Position numbers and translations under genes: made by a program. This document shows positions 15,020 through 22,511 of a stretch of DNA of 53,568 bases, in pieces. This DNA comes from W425 sp964503235. Lineage in GTDB: Bacteria; Chloroflexota; Dehalococcoidia; Dehalococcoidales; RBG-16-60-22. Under the pieces are notes generated by a model. The model worked only from the letters and a program-made list of their open reading frames with translations. It was not told the origin of the DNA and did no database searches. Positions within the stretch are counted from its first letter, which is position 1. Every line of letters begins with the position of its first letter. The stretch spans positions 1 through 53,568 of the forward strand of contig CAZCZJ010000006.1 of NCBI GenBank assembly GCA_964503235.1, given 5' to 3'.

Positions 15020-17368
15020 CTATTTCTGCTTCTCTTCTTTATCCCCGGTATCTTCCTCCTTTTGGGGTTTCTGGGTCTTTTTCGTTTCATACATTCGAGC
15101 CAGCGACTCCAGACGTTCTTCTATCTTCTCTTCCTGGTCTTTACTCGCCTTTGTTGGTGGTGTATTGCTATCCGTCCTCCGGACGGTTTCTCTCATGGCA
15201 TTTATGGCAGCTTCGGTAACTTTATAGGCGTTAACGCCTTCCTCCTCAACCTCGGCCACCTTTTCCTTGACAGGCTCAAGCTCGGTTATCTCTTCTATCT
15301 CCGTAGTTTTCATCAACGTATCTTCATATGTCTTCATCGATGACTCGGCGGTATCCTTGGCGACCTGCCCGGTAGCCTCGGCTCGGCTGATGGCTTCTCT
15401 GAATGCAGTTATGGATACGCCCGCTGCTTCCCTGGCCACTCTGGCGGATGCTTCGGTGGCTTCCTTGACCGCTTTTACCGTTCGTATCGCCGAATCACGG
15501 GCGGCTTTTATCAATCCTTCGGTGATTTCTTTAGATGTCTTCACCGCCGCTTCGGTTGTCTCCCTGGTTTCCTTACTGATAGCCTCAACCCGGGCAATCG
15601 ATTCCTTTATCTTGTTTTCCGATGCTTTACCAATCTCCCGGGCTTCTTTTATAGCGGCATCAATGGCTTCCTGGGCACGTCTCACTGATTCTTCTGCCGC
15701 TGTTTTTGCCTCGTTATTTATTTCCTCGGCTCTGGCTATTGCTTCTTCGGATATTCTCCTCGATGCCTCAATGGCTTCCTGGGCCGCCCTTTCCGATTCC
15801 TCCGCGGCTGTTTTAGCCTGGTTATTTATTTCCACAATTCTGGCTACGGCATCCAGGAAATTCCGGGATGATGTTTCCGCGGACTCTCTGGACTCTCTTC
15901 CTATCTCCTCGGCCTGGGCTATATTGTCCTGGGAAGCCTGTATAGATGATTGAGCCGCTTCCTGTACTACTCTTACTGCGGCTTCAGCAGCTTCCTGAGT
16001 TTCCCTGGCAACTGCCTGCATCGATTCCTGCGATTCCCTGGCCGTTGACTCGACAGATGCCTGAGCTTCCCTGGCGATGTTTTCGGCATTTTCTTTGGAT
16101 TCCCGGGCGATCTCCTCGGCTGCTTCCAGGGTTTTCTCCATTGATACCTCGGCAAATTGTTTGGCTTCATCGGCTAATAGAGTAACCGTCTTTTTAGCCT
16201 CCTCACCGGTATCTTCGATTTTTACCATCGCTTCCTGGATTTCCTTCACCGACGCTGAAGCAGTCTCTTGTGTCTCATTATTGATTCCTTCAACCCGGGC
16301 TATCACTTCTTTAAAAGTCGTGGCCGACTCTTCGGCTCTGGTTTTGGCTTCGACTCCGATTTCCTCCGCTCTGGCTATTGCTTCGGTTGAAGCTCGCATT
16401 GACACCTCAGACGATTCCTTGACGGTTTTTATGGCTTCTTCTATTGACAGGCGGGTTTGCCGTGAGATTTCATCAGCCTGTTGCATCGTTTCGCGAGCTG
16501 CTTTCTGCGAGGCTTCTCTTGCCAGCTTTATTTCTTCGCCTAATTGTTCAACACGGCTCATCGCCTCCAGAGCCAGCTTCTGTGAATTATCGGCTACTTC
16601 TTTAGCTACTTTACTCGTTGTCTCCGCCCGGCCGGCGGCTTCTTCGGCAGATTTGGATGCAGACTCAGCTACCTCGCGAGTTGTTACACTCGTTCTCTCG
16701 GCGCGACTTACGGTATCTTTAGCGGCTTTATTGGTGGCGTCAACCGTGTCCTTGGCTTCCTTGATAACTCTTTCAACCCTGGTAGCCGCTTCCCGGGCCA
16801 TTTTGTTTGATTCGTCAGCGATACGTTTTGTCTCTTTTATCATTACCTCGGCATTACTGACCACTTCCTCGGACATTGCTTTGGCGGAATTAGCCGTTTC
16901 TCTGGCTTCTTGCCCCACGGCATCAACATGCTTCAACCGCTCCTGTGATGAAACGATAGCCCTTTCAACTAGCTCCATTGCTTCCGAGCTTATCTTCTCA
17001 GCGCGGGCTATAGCGTTTTCAAACGCTTTGGTCATAGACTCCGCGGTCTCTTTCGGTTTTCTGGCAACTTCTTCGGCGTGGGCAATTGCATCATTGGCAG
17101 CCTTGATGGCTGCTTCGGCTGCTTCTTTGGCTTCGCGGCTTACTTTTTCGGCACGGCTTACCGCTTCCTGGGCAGCTCTGGCAGCTAACTCGGCTGCCTC
17201 TCTGGCTTCTTTTCCTATCTGCTCCGCATGACGGGTCCCCTCCATGGCAACCTTGGTTGATGCTTCGGCCGCCTGCCTAGCTGCCTTGCTCAGCAGCTCC
17301 GCCCTGGCGACTGCTTTCTCAAAGTCGGAGATGTTATTTTCAACATCCTCTATTGTCTCAGGAGACAT
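15020..17368 (-). CDS. 782-residue Ala/Glu/Arg-rich helical repeat protein with 25 + 11n residue units
   Basis: Residues 23-687 are one continuous repeat array. Units start with A/V-E-x-I/V/T and end with a short A/S-R type step; examples are AEKVSREAKEAAEAAIKAAN and VERVIKEAKDTVDATNKAAK. I counted unit lengths in order: eleven of 25, then 36, 25, 25, 102, 25, 36, 47, 69 and 25. Each equals 25 plus a multiple of 11. Residues 420-485 are six bare hendecads (IARESKENAEN, IAREAQASVES, TARESQESMQA and so on). The protein has almost no proline before 690, no cysteine, no signal peptide and no membrane helix. The last ~95 residues are acidic then lysine-rich. This predicts a fibre roughly 100 nm long. 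AGAGAGG lies seven bases before the ATG. It is divergent from tubulin-like gene 2. No family recognised beyond low-complexity similarity to methyl-accepting or apolipoprotein-like helices. Confidence 0.85.
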   Translation of the reverse strand: MSPETIEDVENNISDFEKAVARAELLSKAARQAAEASTKVAMEGTRHAEQIGKEAREAAELAARAAQEAVSRAEKVSREAKEAAEAAIKAANDAIAHAEEVARKPKETAESMTKAFENAIARAEKISSEAMELVERAIVSSQERLKHVDAVGQEARETANSAKAMSEEVVSNAEVMIKETKRIADESNKMAREAATRVERVIKEAKDTVDATNKAAKDTVSRAERTSVTTREVAESASKSAEEAAGRAETTSKVAKEVADNSQKLALEAMSRVEQLGEEIKLAREASQKAARETMQQADEISRQTRLSIEEAIKTVKESSEVSMRASTEAIARAEEIGVEAKTRAEESATTFKEVIARVEGINNETQETASASVKEIQEAMVKIEDTGEEAKKTVTLLADEAKQFAEVSMEKTLEAAEEIARESKENAENIAREAQASVESTARESQESMQAVARETQEAAEAAVRVVQEAAQSSIQASQDNIAQAEEIGRESRESAETSSRNFLDAVARIVEINNQAKTAAEESERAAQEAIEASRRISEEAIARAEEINNEAKTAAEESVRRAQEAIDAAIKEAREIGKASENKIKESIARVEAISKETRETTEAAVKTSKEITEGLIKAARDSAIRTVKAVKEATEASARVAREAAGVSITAFREAISRAEATGQVAKDTAESSMKTYEDTLMKTTEIEEITELEPVKEKVAEVEEEGVNAYKVTEAAINAMRETVRRTDSNTPPTKASKDQEEKIEERLESLARMYETKKTQKPQKEEDTGDKEEKQK

Positions 17369-17518
17369 TCCAAAACCTCTCTATACTTGCATAAGTATTA
17401 TCCCGGTATAGACTATTCTATTATAGACTTATTAGTTTTTCAATGATTTATAGGTAATTATGACGATATACCTATATAAATATGTAACATTAGTAATATC
17501 CCTTTTTGGGCATAAGTG

Positions 17519-17533
17519 ATTGACATTGTCAAT
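17519..17533. promoter_or_regulatory. 15-bp palindrome over the -35 box (possible operator)
   Basis: ATTGACA-T-TGTCAAT, seven-base arms around one central base. It covers the -35 of tubulin-like gene 2 and lies in the 211-bp divergent region shared with the 782-residue repeat gene. A dimeric repressor bound here would block the + promoter. Confidence 0.45.
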
Positions 17534-17548
17534 GCATTATGCAAAAAT
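17520..17548 (+). promoter_or_regulatory. Promoter of tubulin-like gene 2
   Basis: TTGACA, 17 bases, AAAAAT, with the same layout as the promoter of paralogue 1. The -10 is weaker than in copy 1. Confidence 0.6.
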
Positions 17549-17579
17549 AGCATAACTTTAATTTTGGACGAGGTGCGAT

Positions 17580-18755
17580 ATGAAACTAGTTGTAGTTGGT
17601 CTGGGACAATGTGGTGGCAGAATTGCTGACGAATTCTCCCGGCTTAACAACCGGGCCCGAAGCCGGCGTGGAATGACAATAGTAACCGGCTGTTTCGCTG
17701 TGAATACAGATGCAGCCGACCTGAGTGGACTATCCAGCGTTAAGAATGACCACCGCCACAGAATACTTATCGGCAGTCGTAAGACCGGAGGTCATGGCGT
17801 CGGAAAAATCAACGAACTTGGCGCCGAGGTCGCCAAAGAAGACTCCGACAAGATTATAGATGCCATCAGGTCTACCAAAAGATTCTTTGATACAGACGCT
17901 TTCCTGCTTATTGCCGGTTCCGCTGGCGGTACCGGTTCGGGCGCTATCTCTATCGTCACCCAGCATCTTAAAGAACGCTATATTGACAAACCCATCTATA
18001 ACCTTATTGTCCTACCCTTTGAACATGAAGAAACCACCGAGGAAAGGACCGTATTCAATGTAGCCACCTGCCTAAAGTCCTGCTATTCGGTGGCTGACGC
18101 TTTATTCCTTATTGATAATCAGAGATACGTCAGGAAAGACTCATCTATTCAAACAAACCTTTCCAAAATCAACAACATGATAGCCGCGCCGTTCTACAAT
18201 CTACTCTGTGCCGGTGAGGAAAAGAAGTCCAAATACATCGGCGCCAAGCTTATCGATGCCGGTGATATCATCCAGACCCTGGTAGGTTACACCGTAATCG
18301 GCTACGGCAAGACGGATGCCCCGATGTTTAAATGGCCTCACGAATGGAAGAGTGACTTTCGCAAGAAAGGCGCTGAGATTCAAAAAGGCATTCAGGCCAT
18401 GGATGAAGCCATCAGTGAACTTTCGCTGAAATGCAATCCCGCCGATTCCCGCCGTGCCATGTATCTCGTCTCCGGTCCCGCCAAGGAAATGAACATGGAC
18501 ATGGTTAAGGAAATCGGCGACTACATGAGAGATATTGCCCCCGAGGCAATCATCAGGAACGGTGACTACCCCCGGGAAAGGGGCCAGATAGATGTTACCG
18601 TCCTCTTATCCGAGCTCAGCGATGTTGACAAGGTAAGAGACTACTACCTCAGGTCCACCGACCTTATCCCCGAGTTCAAGAAACGGCAGGAAGAGACCGA
18701 GGACAAACTTAGAGAACTGGAAGACGTGTCCAAGGATATTCCTTCACTGCTGTAA
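17580..18755 (+). CDS. Tubulin/FtsZ superfamily GTPase, paralogue 2
   Basis: 391 residues, the same length as paralogue 1 and alignable with it without large gaps. VVVGLGQCGGRIADEFSRLN is the T1 region, IAGSAGGTGSGAISIV the GTP-phosphate signature, and IGSRKTGGHGVGKINELGA is identical in both. Differences concentrate in the segment after LVGYTVIGYG (about residues 240-265) and in the linker before the tail. The tail again reads KDIPSLL. Ribosome-binding site GAGGTG. It is followed by a strong terminator. Two conserved paralogues with separate promoters suggest two subunits of one polymer, as in BtubA/BtubB, or an ancient duplication with divided roles. Both are inference. Confidence 0.85.
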   Translation: MKLVVVGLGQCGGRIADEFSRLNNRARSRRGMTIVTGCFAVNTDAADLSGLSSVKNDHRHRILIGSRKTGGHGVGKINELGAEVAKEDSDKIIDAIRSTKRFFDTDAFLLIAGSAGGTGSGAISIVTQHLKERYIDKPIYNLIVLPFEHEETTEERTVFNVATCLKSCYSVADALFLIDNQRYVRKDSSIQTNLSKINNMIAAPFYNLLCAGEEKKSKYIGAKLIDAGDIIQTLVGYTVIGYGKTDAPMFKWPHEWKSDFRKKGAEIQKGIQAMDEAISELSLKCNPADSRRAMYLVSGPAKEMNMDMVKEIGDYMRDIAPEAIIRNGDYPRERGQIDVTVLLSELSDVDKVRDYYLRSTDLIPEFKKRQEETEDKLRELEDVSKDIPSLL

Positions 18756-18779
18756 GCTATTATAAACACGTGTTTCTAA

Positions 18780-18806
18780 GGGGGGCGAAAAGCCCCCCTT
18801 TTTATT
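18780..18806 (+). terminator. Rho-independent terminator of tubulin-like gene 2
   Basis: Seven-base-pair stem GGGGGGC / GCCCCCC with a GAAAA loop, followed by TTTTTATTT, 25 bases past the stop codon. Confidence 0.9.
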
Positions 18807-18831
18807 TACTTATGCCCCACCATACCCGGAA

Positions 18832-18914
18832 GTGGGGCGTTTAAGAGGGGCGTCAGCCCCTCTCTCTATATCTCCCCCCTCCCTTCTCAAGGGAGGGGGA
18901 TAAAGGGGGTGGGT
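18832..18914. repeat. Composite G/C-run hairpin repeat, copy 3 (in the 330-bp gap 18756-19085)
   Basis: GGGGCGTTTAAGAGGGGCGT then AGCCCCTCT forms the first hairpin (18844-18863), nearly identical to copy 5. A second hairpin pairs CCCCCTCCCTT with AAGGGAGGGGG, followed by ATAAAGGGGGTGGGTT. Beyond it the gap holds the dnaX promoter and no recognisable gene. Confidence 0.75.
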
Positions 18915-19049
18915 TGTATAATCCCAAAAGGGTACGGAACCATAGACCGGTGCCCCGAGGGCGGGCCCGGGTGGGAAAGAAAATCACCGGGGTGTGGGGC
19001 TCAGGGGAAAATTCAACATCAAGATAGCTGCCTCACACCTGAAAAAACC

Positions 19050-19078
19050 TTGGGTAATATCACGTTTTGGGTTATAAT
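19050..19078 (+). promoter_or_regulatory. dnaX promoter, apparently leaderless
   Basis: TTGGGT, 17 bases, TATAAT. The -10 ends only seven bases before the dnaX ATG, and no ribosome-binding site fits between, so transcription should begin at or next to the start codon. Confidence 0.55.
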
Positions 19079-19085
19079 AGAGCAT

Positions 19086-20738
19086 ATGGCTTCTCAGGTC
19101 TTTTACCGCAAATGGCGGCCCCAGCTGCTAGCCGAGGTAGTCGGACAGGAGCATGTTTCACAGACACTGCTCAACGCCCTCTCCGGTGAGAAGATATCTC
19201 ATGCCTACCTTTTTTGCGGACCCCGCGGCACCGGTAAGACCAGCACGGCACGCGGTATGGCTAAAGCCGTCAACTGCCTGAACAACGGCAAGGGTGAGCC
19301 GTGTAACGAGTGCACGATGTGCCGGGCCATCACCGAAGGCAGAGCTTTGGACGTTATCGAAGTCGACGCCGCCAGCAATCGCGGTATCGACGAAATCAGA
19401 GACCTCCGCGAGAAGGTGAACTACGCCCCTAACGAGGCGCGTTATAAGGTCTATATCATCGATGAAGTCCACATGCTCACCAAGGAAGCCTCCAACGCCC
19501 TCCTCAAAACGCTGGAGGAGCCACCGCCCCACGTTATCTTCATCCTGGCGACGACGGAAGCCCACAAGCTGCTGCCCACCATTCTCTCACGCTGCCAGCG
19601 TTTCGATTTCCGCCGCATCCCCCTGACCGATATGCTCACTCTGCTTACGCATATCTGCGAGAGCGAAGGCATCACCATCGAACCGGAGGCGCTGAAACTT
19701 ATCGCCCGGGCTGCCACCGGCAGTATGCGCGACGCCCTCAACCTGCTGCAGCAGGCGAACAATTATTATGGCAATGACATTTCCCTCCCGCAGACGCAAA
19801 CTCTCCTCGGCATGTCCGGTGACCGCCGCGCCATCGAGCTTATCAAATATATCGTTAACGACGACATTTCAGCGGGCATCGCCACCATCAACAACGTCAA
19901 CAGCGACGGACTCGACCTGCGTCAGTTCAACCGCGAACTGGTAGAGTATCTCAGGGTCCTGCTTTTATTAAAGACCGGTTCAACCGATTCAGTAGAGATT
20001 ACCGCCGAAGACCGGCAGGAGCTCTCCGAACTGGCGTCCATGGTCTCTCTTGCCCGCATCCTCAAAGCCGTTAAAACCTTCGGCCAGCTCGATATCAGCC
20101 TTGATAACTATTCCACCCTGCCCTTGGAGCTAGCTCTGGTGGACTGCACGCTGGCGGAAACGGAAGAGAAAGAGCCTGCGCACCAGGAACAACCTGAGCC
20201 GATGGTTAAAAAGCCCGCCCCCAAAGTCGCTTCACCATCTCCTGAACAACCCGCCATCAAAACCGAAAAAACCAAACCTAAGGAACCGGAACCACCGGTG
20301 GTGGAGGTAGCAGCAGTCGAAAAATCACCACCGGAAACTGCTGATAGTCCTGCCGTTAAAGAGGCAGCCGCGCCGGAGATAGAAAGCGACCAGCCCAGTC
20401 CTCTCGCCGCCGGAGGTGATATCGAACAGCTCCGCCTGAACTGGAGTAAGATTATCAATGAGGCGCCCAACGGTATGGGCAAGACCCCCGCCGCCGCTTT
20501 ACTCCGCAGCGCCAAACCGCTGTCGCTGGAGAATAATACGATAGTCGTATCGTTCAAATACTCGTATCATAAAGAAAAAATGGATAATCCTGAAAATCAA
20601 AAAACCGCCGATAAAATCGTCAGCGGTTTTCTGGGACACGCCTGCCGGGTACGCTGCGTCTACGAACACGAGAATAATCACCTGGTAAAAGAAGCACTCA
20701 AAATGGGCGCTCAGGTTATCGATTCGGAGGAAACATGA
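19086..20738 (+). CDS. dnaX: DNA polymerase III subunit gamma/tau
   Basis: 550 residues. This is the clamp-loader ATPase of the replicative polymerase. YRKWRPQLLAEVVGQEHV is the family N-terminus, CGPRGTGKTSTAR the Walker A, and CNECTMC part of the zinc module. IDEVHMLTKEASNALLKTLE covers Walker B and the DExH region, and LATTEAHKLLPTILSRCQRF holds sensor 1 and the SRC arginine finger. A proline/glutamate-rich linker (about 355-445) leads to a C-terminal tau-like domain. The open frame extends 59 codons upstream into repeat sequence, but the family N-terminus and promoter position fix the start at MASQVFYRKW. It overlaps ybaB by four bases. Confidence 0.95.
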   Translation: MASQVFYRKWRPQLLAEVVGQEHVSQTLLNALSGEKISHAYLFCGPRGTGKTSTARGMAKAVNCLNNGKGEPCNECTMCRAITEGRALDVIEVDAASNRGIDEIRDLREKVNYAPNEARYKVYIIDEVHMLTKEASNALLKTLEEPPPHVIFILATTEAHKLLPTILSRCQRFDFRRIPLTDMLTLLTHICESEGITIEPEALKLIARAATGSMRDALNLLQQANNYYGNDISLPQTQTLLGMSGDRRAIELIKYIVNDDISAGIATINNVNSDGLDLRQFNRELVEYLRVLLLLKTGSTDSVEITAEDRQELSELASMVSLARILKAVKTFGQLDISLDNYSTLPLELALVDCTLAETEEKEPAHQEQPEPMVKKPAPKVASPSPEQPAIKTEKTKPKEPEPPVVEVAAVEKSPPETADSPAVKEAAAPEIESDQPSPLAAGGDIEQLRLNWSKIINEAPNGMGKTPAAALLRSAKPLSLENNTIVVSFKYSYHKEKMDNPENQKTADKIVSGFLGHACRVRCVYEHENNHLVKEALKMGAQVIDSEET

Positions 20739-21040
20739 ACAAACGTATGATACAGCAGGCTCAGCAGCTCCAGGCACAACTGATAAAAGCCCAGGAAGAA
20801 CTGGGTCAAATGACTGTTGAGGCAAGCTCCGGGGGTGGCGGCGTCACCGTCGTCATGAACGGTCAGCAGCAAATTCAGACGGTCAAGATATCTCCCGAGG
20901 TAGTCAACCCCGAAGATGTCGAGATGCTCGAGGACATGGTCCTGACCGCCGTCCGCGAAGCCCAGGTCAAGGCTCAGGAACTGGCCGCCAAACATATGGG
21001 TGGTCTGACCGGAGGACTTAAAATCCCCGGGCTGACGTAG
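20735..21040 (+). CDS. ybaB: YbaB/EbfC family nucleoid-associated protein
   Basis: 101 residues. It is a small dimeric DNA-binding protein, almost always encoded between dnaX and recR. The N-terminal helix MIQQAQQLQAQLIKAQEELG and the beta-sheet core VEASSGGGGVTVVMNGQQQI are typical. The glycine-rich C-terminus (HMGGLTGGLKIPGL) is also as expected. It starts inside the dnaX stop (ATGA) and is followed by recR after about 20 bases, so the three form one operon. Confidence 0.93.
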   Translation: MNKRMIQQAQQLQAQLIKAQEELGQMTVEASSGGGGVTVVMNGQQQIQTVKISPEVVNPEDVEMLEDMVLTAVREAQVKAQELAAKHMGGLTGGLKIPGLT

Positions 21041-21061
21041 TATTGATAAGGAGAGATGCCG

Positions 21062-21673
21062 TTGAATCAGGACTCCACGCCGGATACCGACGCTATCAGT
21101 CGGCTGGTACAGGAATTCAGTAAACTGCCGGGTATCGGACCCAAGAGCGCCCAGCGTATCACCTTCCACCTCCTGCGTTCTTCCGATGAAAAAGCCAGGG
21201 ACCTCGCTGAGGCTTTAGAGGCGCTGAAGCAAAAAGTTACCCTTTGTTCCGTATGCTGCAACGTCACCGAGTCGGACCCCTGCCCGATATGCCGCAATCA
21301 CCGGCGCGATACTACTCAGGTATGCATCGTCGAGCAGCCGCAGGATATCCTGGCGCTGGAACACACCGGCATCTATAAAGGTCTTTATCACGTGCTTCAC
21401 GGCGCCATCTCGCCCACGGAGGGCATCGGCACCGATGATATTCGTATCAGCGAGCTTCTCAGCCGACTCCAGAGCAACACCATCCAGGAGGTTATCCTGG
21501 CAACCAACACCAACCTCGAAGGAGAGCAGACGGCGATGTACCTCAGTCGCCTCATCACCCCCCTCAACATCAAGGTCACCCGCCTTGCCCGCGGCCTCCC
21601 CTACGGCACCGAGCTTGAATACGCCGATGATGTTACTCTGACCCGCGCCATAGAGGGCCGATCAGAGTTTTAG
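21062..21673 (+). CDS. recR: Recombination mediator RecR
   Basis: About 203 residues. With RecO and RecF it loads RecA at single-strand gaps. FSKLPGIGPKSAQRITFHLL is the helix-hairpin-helix, CSVCCNVTESDPCPIC the four-cysteine zinc finger, and VEQPQDILALEHTGIYKGLY the start of the Toprim domain. ATNTNLEGEQTAMYLSRLI and RLARGLPYGTELEYAD follow. An ATG at 21056 is available, but AAGGAG ends only two bases before it. The same site lies eight bases from TTG at 21062, which I prefer. recO, its partner, is also in the window, 4 kb downstream. Confidence 0.95.
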   Translation: MNQDSTPDTDAISRLVQEFSKLPGIGPKSAQRITFHLLRSSDEKARDLAEALEALKQKVTLCSVCCNVTESDPCPICRNHRRDTTQVCIVEQPQDILALEHTGIYKGLYHVLHGAISPTEGIGTDDIRISELLSRLQSNTIQEVILATNTNLEGEQTAMYLSRLITPLNIKVTRLARGLPYGTELEYADDVTLTRAIEGRSEF

Positions 21674-21689
21674 GATATATATTGTAACC

Positions 21690-21766
21690 CATCCCCCTGA
21701 CCCCCTTCCCTTCGGATTAAGGGAAGGGGGAATTTTTTAGAGAGGGGTTGCACCCCTCTCATGCTC
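21690..21766. repeat. Composite G/C-run hairpin repeat, copy 4
   Basis: CCCCCTGACCCCCTTCCCTT with partner AAGGGAAGGGGG, as in copy 2, then a GAGAGGGG-TTGCA-CCCCTCTC hairpin at 21740-21760 that can end the dnaX-ybaB-recR transcript. A related GGGAGTGAGGT continues into the ribosome-binding site of the next gene. Confidence 0.75.
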
Positions 21767-21808
21767 TCCCCTATACTTATTACAATTTCACGGGAGTGAG
21801 GTAGAAAA

Positions 21809-22300
21809 ATGACATATTACTTTTCTTACGGTTCCAACATGGATGAGGAAGACTTCAATAAATGGTGCGAAAACCATGGCAAAGATAAGATATTCCAAAG
21901 CATTTTCAACAATATTCGTCCTGCAAAGCTAGATGGATATAAGTTATCTTTTAATTATTTTTCCACCAGAAGAAAAGGCGGCGCTGCGAATATAATTGAA
22001 TCTCATACAGATTGTGTATACGGGCTATTATCAGAAATAGAAAATGGTGACCTTGATATAATCAGGAAGAAAGAGGGATACCCGAAATCATATAATGAGA
22101 TTAACGTTAATGTTGAACGACTCTCCGATGGAATAAAAGTTAATGATGTAAAGACATATAAAGTTGATGAAAATAAACAGGAAAAGAGAGATTGTCCTCC
22201 CACTGATAAATATCTATGCCTCATTATCAGAAATGCAATAAAGTATAAATTCCCTTTTTACTATATAGAGTATTTAAATCAATTCCAAACGAAGAGATAA
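21809..22300 (+). CDS. Gamma-glutamylcyclotransferase (AIG2)-like protein
   Basis: 163 residues. YYFSYGSNMDEEDFNKWCE is the substrate-loop motif (YGSN) of the GGCT fold, followed by LDGYKLSFNYFSTRRKGGAANI and VYGLLSEI, both standard in AIG2-like proteins. Family members cyclise gamma-glutamyl compounds or act on gamma-glutamylamines; the exact substrate is open. The gene is much richer in A and T than its neighbours and uses AAA, AAT and ATA codons heavily, which suggests acquisition from elsewhere. Its ribosome-binding site GAGGT lies in GGGAGTGAGGT, a sequence like the tail of the neighbouring repeats. Confidence 0.8.
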   Translation: MTYYFSYGSNMDEEDFNKWCENHGKDKIFQSIFNNIRPAKLDGYKLSFNYFSTRRKGGAANIIESHTDCVYGLLSEIENGDLDIIRKKEGYPKSYNEINVNVERLSDGIKVNDVKTYKVDENKQEKRDCPPTDKYLCLIIRNAIKYKFPFYYIEYLNQFQTKR

Positions 22301-22335
22301 TTAACCGCCAGAACCGCGTGATTACTAGACAAAAC

Positions 22336-22427
22336 GGGGCGTTTAAGAGGGGCGTCAGCCCCTCTTTATTTTTCCCCCCTCTCCTGCGGAACGCCTCGTC
22401 AGGAGAGGGGGACACAGTGGGTGAGGT
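22336..22427. repeat. Composite G/C-run hairpin repeat, copy 5
   Basis: Module 1: the GGGGCGTTTAAGAGGGGCGT hairpin with T-rich tail (22346-22370), same as copy 3. Module 2: 12-base arms CCCCCTCTCCTG (22375-22386) and CAGGAGAGGGGG (22400-22411) around a 13-base loop CGGAACGCCTCGT. Tail: GACACAGTGGGTGAGGT. Module 2 is nearly identical at 24480 and 26409. Confidence 0.85.
22346..22373 (+). terminator. Rho-independent terminator-like hairpin
   Basis: AGAGGGGC-GTCA-GCCCCTCT, eight base pairs, followed by TTATTTTT. It ends transcription from the GGCT-like gene. Confidence 0.7.
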
Positions 22428-22447
22428 TCTAGCAATTCTGCCTCCGG

Positions 22448-22476
22448 TTGACACATCCCCGCTACATCACTATATT
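22448..22476 (+). promoter_or_regulatory. Promoter of the ICMT-like gene, just after a repeat
   Basis: TTGACA, 17 bases, TATATT. The surrounding GTTGACACATCCCCG resembles the promoter at 24547 (GTTGACACAGCCCCG), which also follows a repeat copy by the same order of distance. Confidence 0.6.
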
Positions 22477-22511
22477 ATGTATAACCACGCAATAAAAAAG
22501 GAGGTATAGCG

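Noticed and set aside
16077..17231. A 384-codon plus-strand open frame, with another at 15267-15953, inside the large repeat gene
   Set aside because: Antisense shadow of the alanine/glutamate-rich repeat: its Ser/Ala/Leu-rich translation follows from the reverse complement of GCN/GAR codons. No ribosome-binding site, no family.
15020..17368. 75-bp periodicity as a CRISPR or tandem DNA repeat array
   Set aside because: The period is of the protein only; DNA units differ strongly and there are no identical repeats or spacers.
18909..19085. Upstream extension of dnaX
   Set aside because: The extra 59 codons run through repeat DNA and the promoter and are not part of DnaX.
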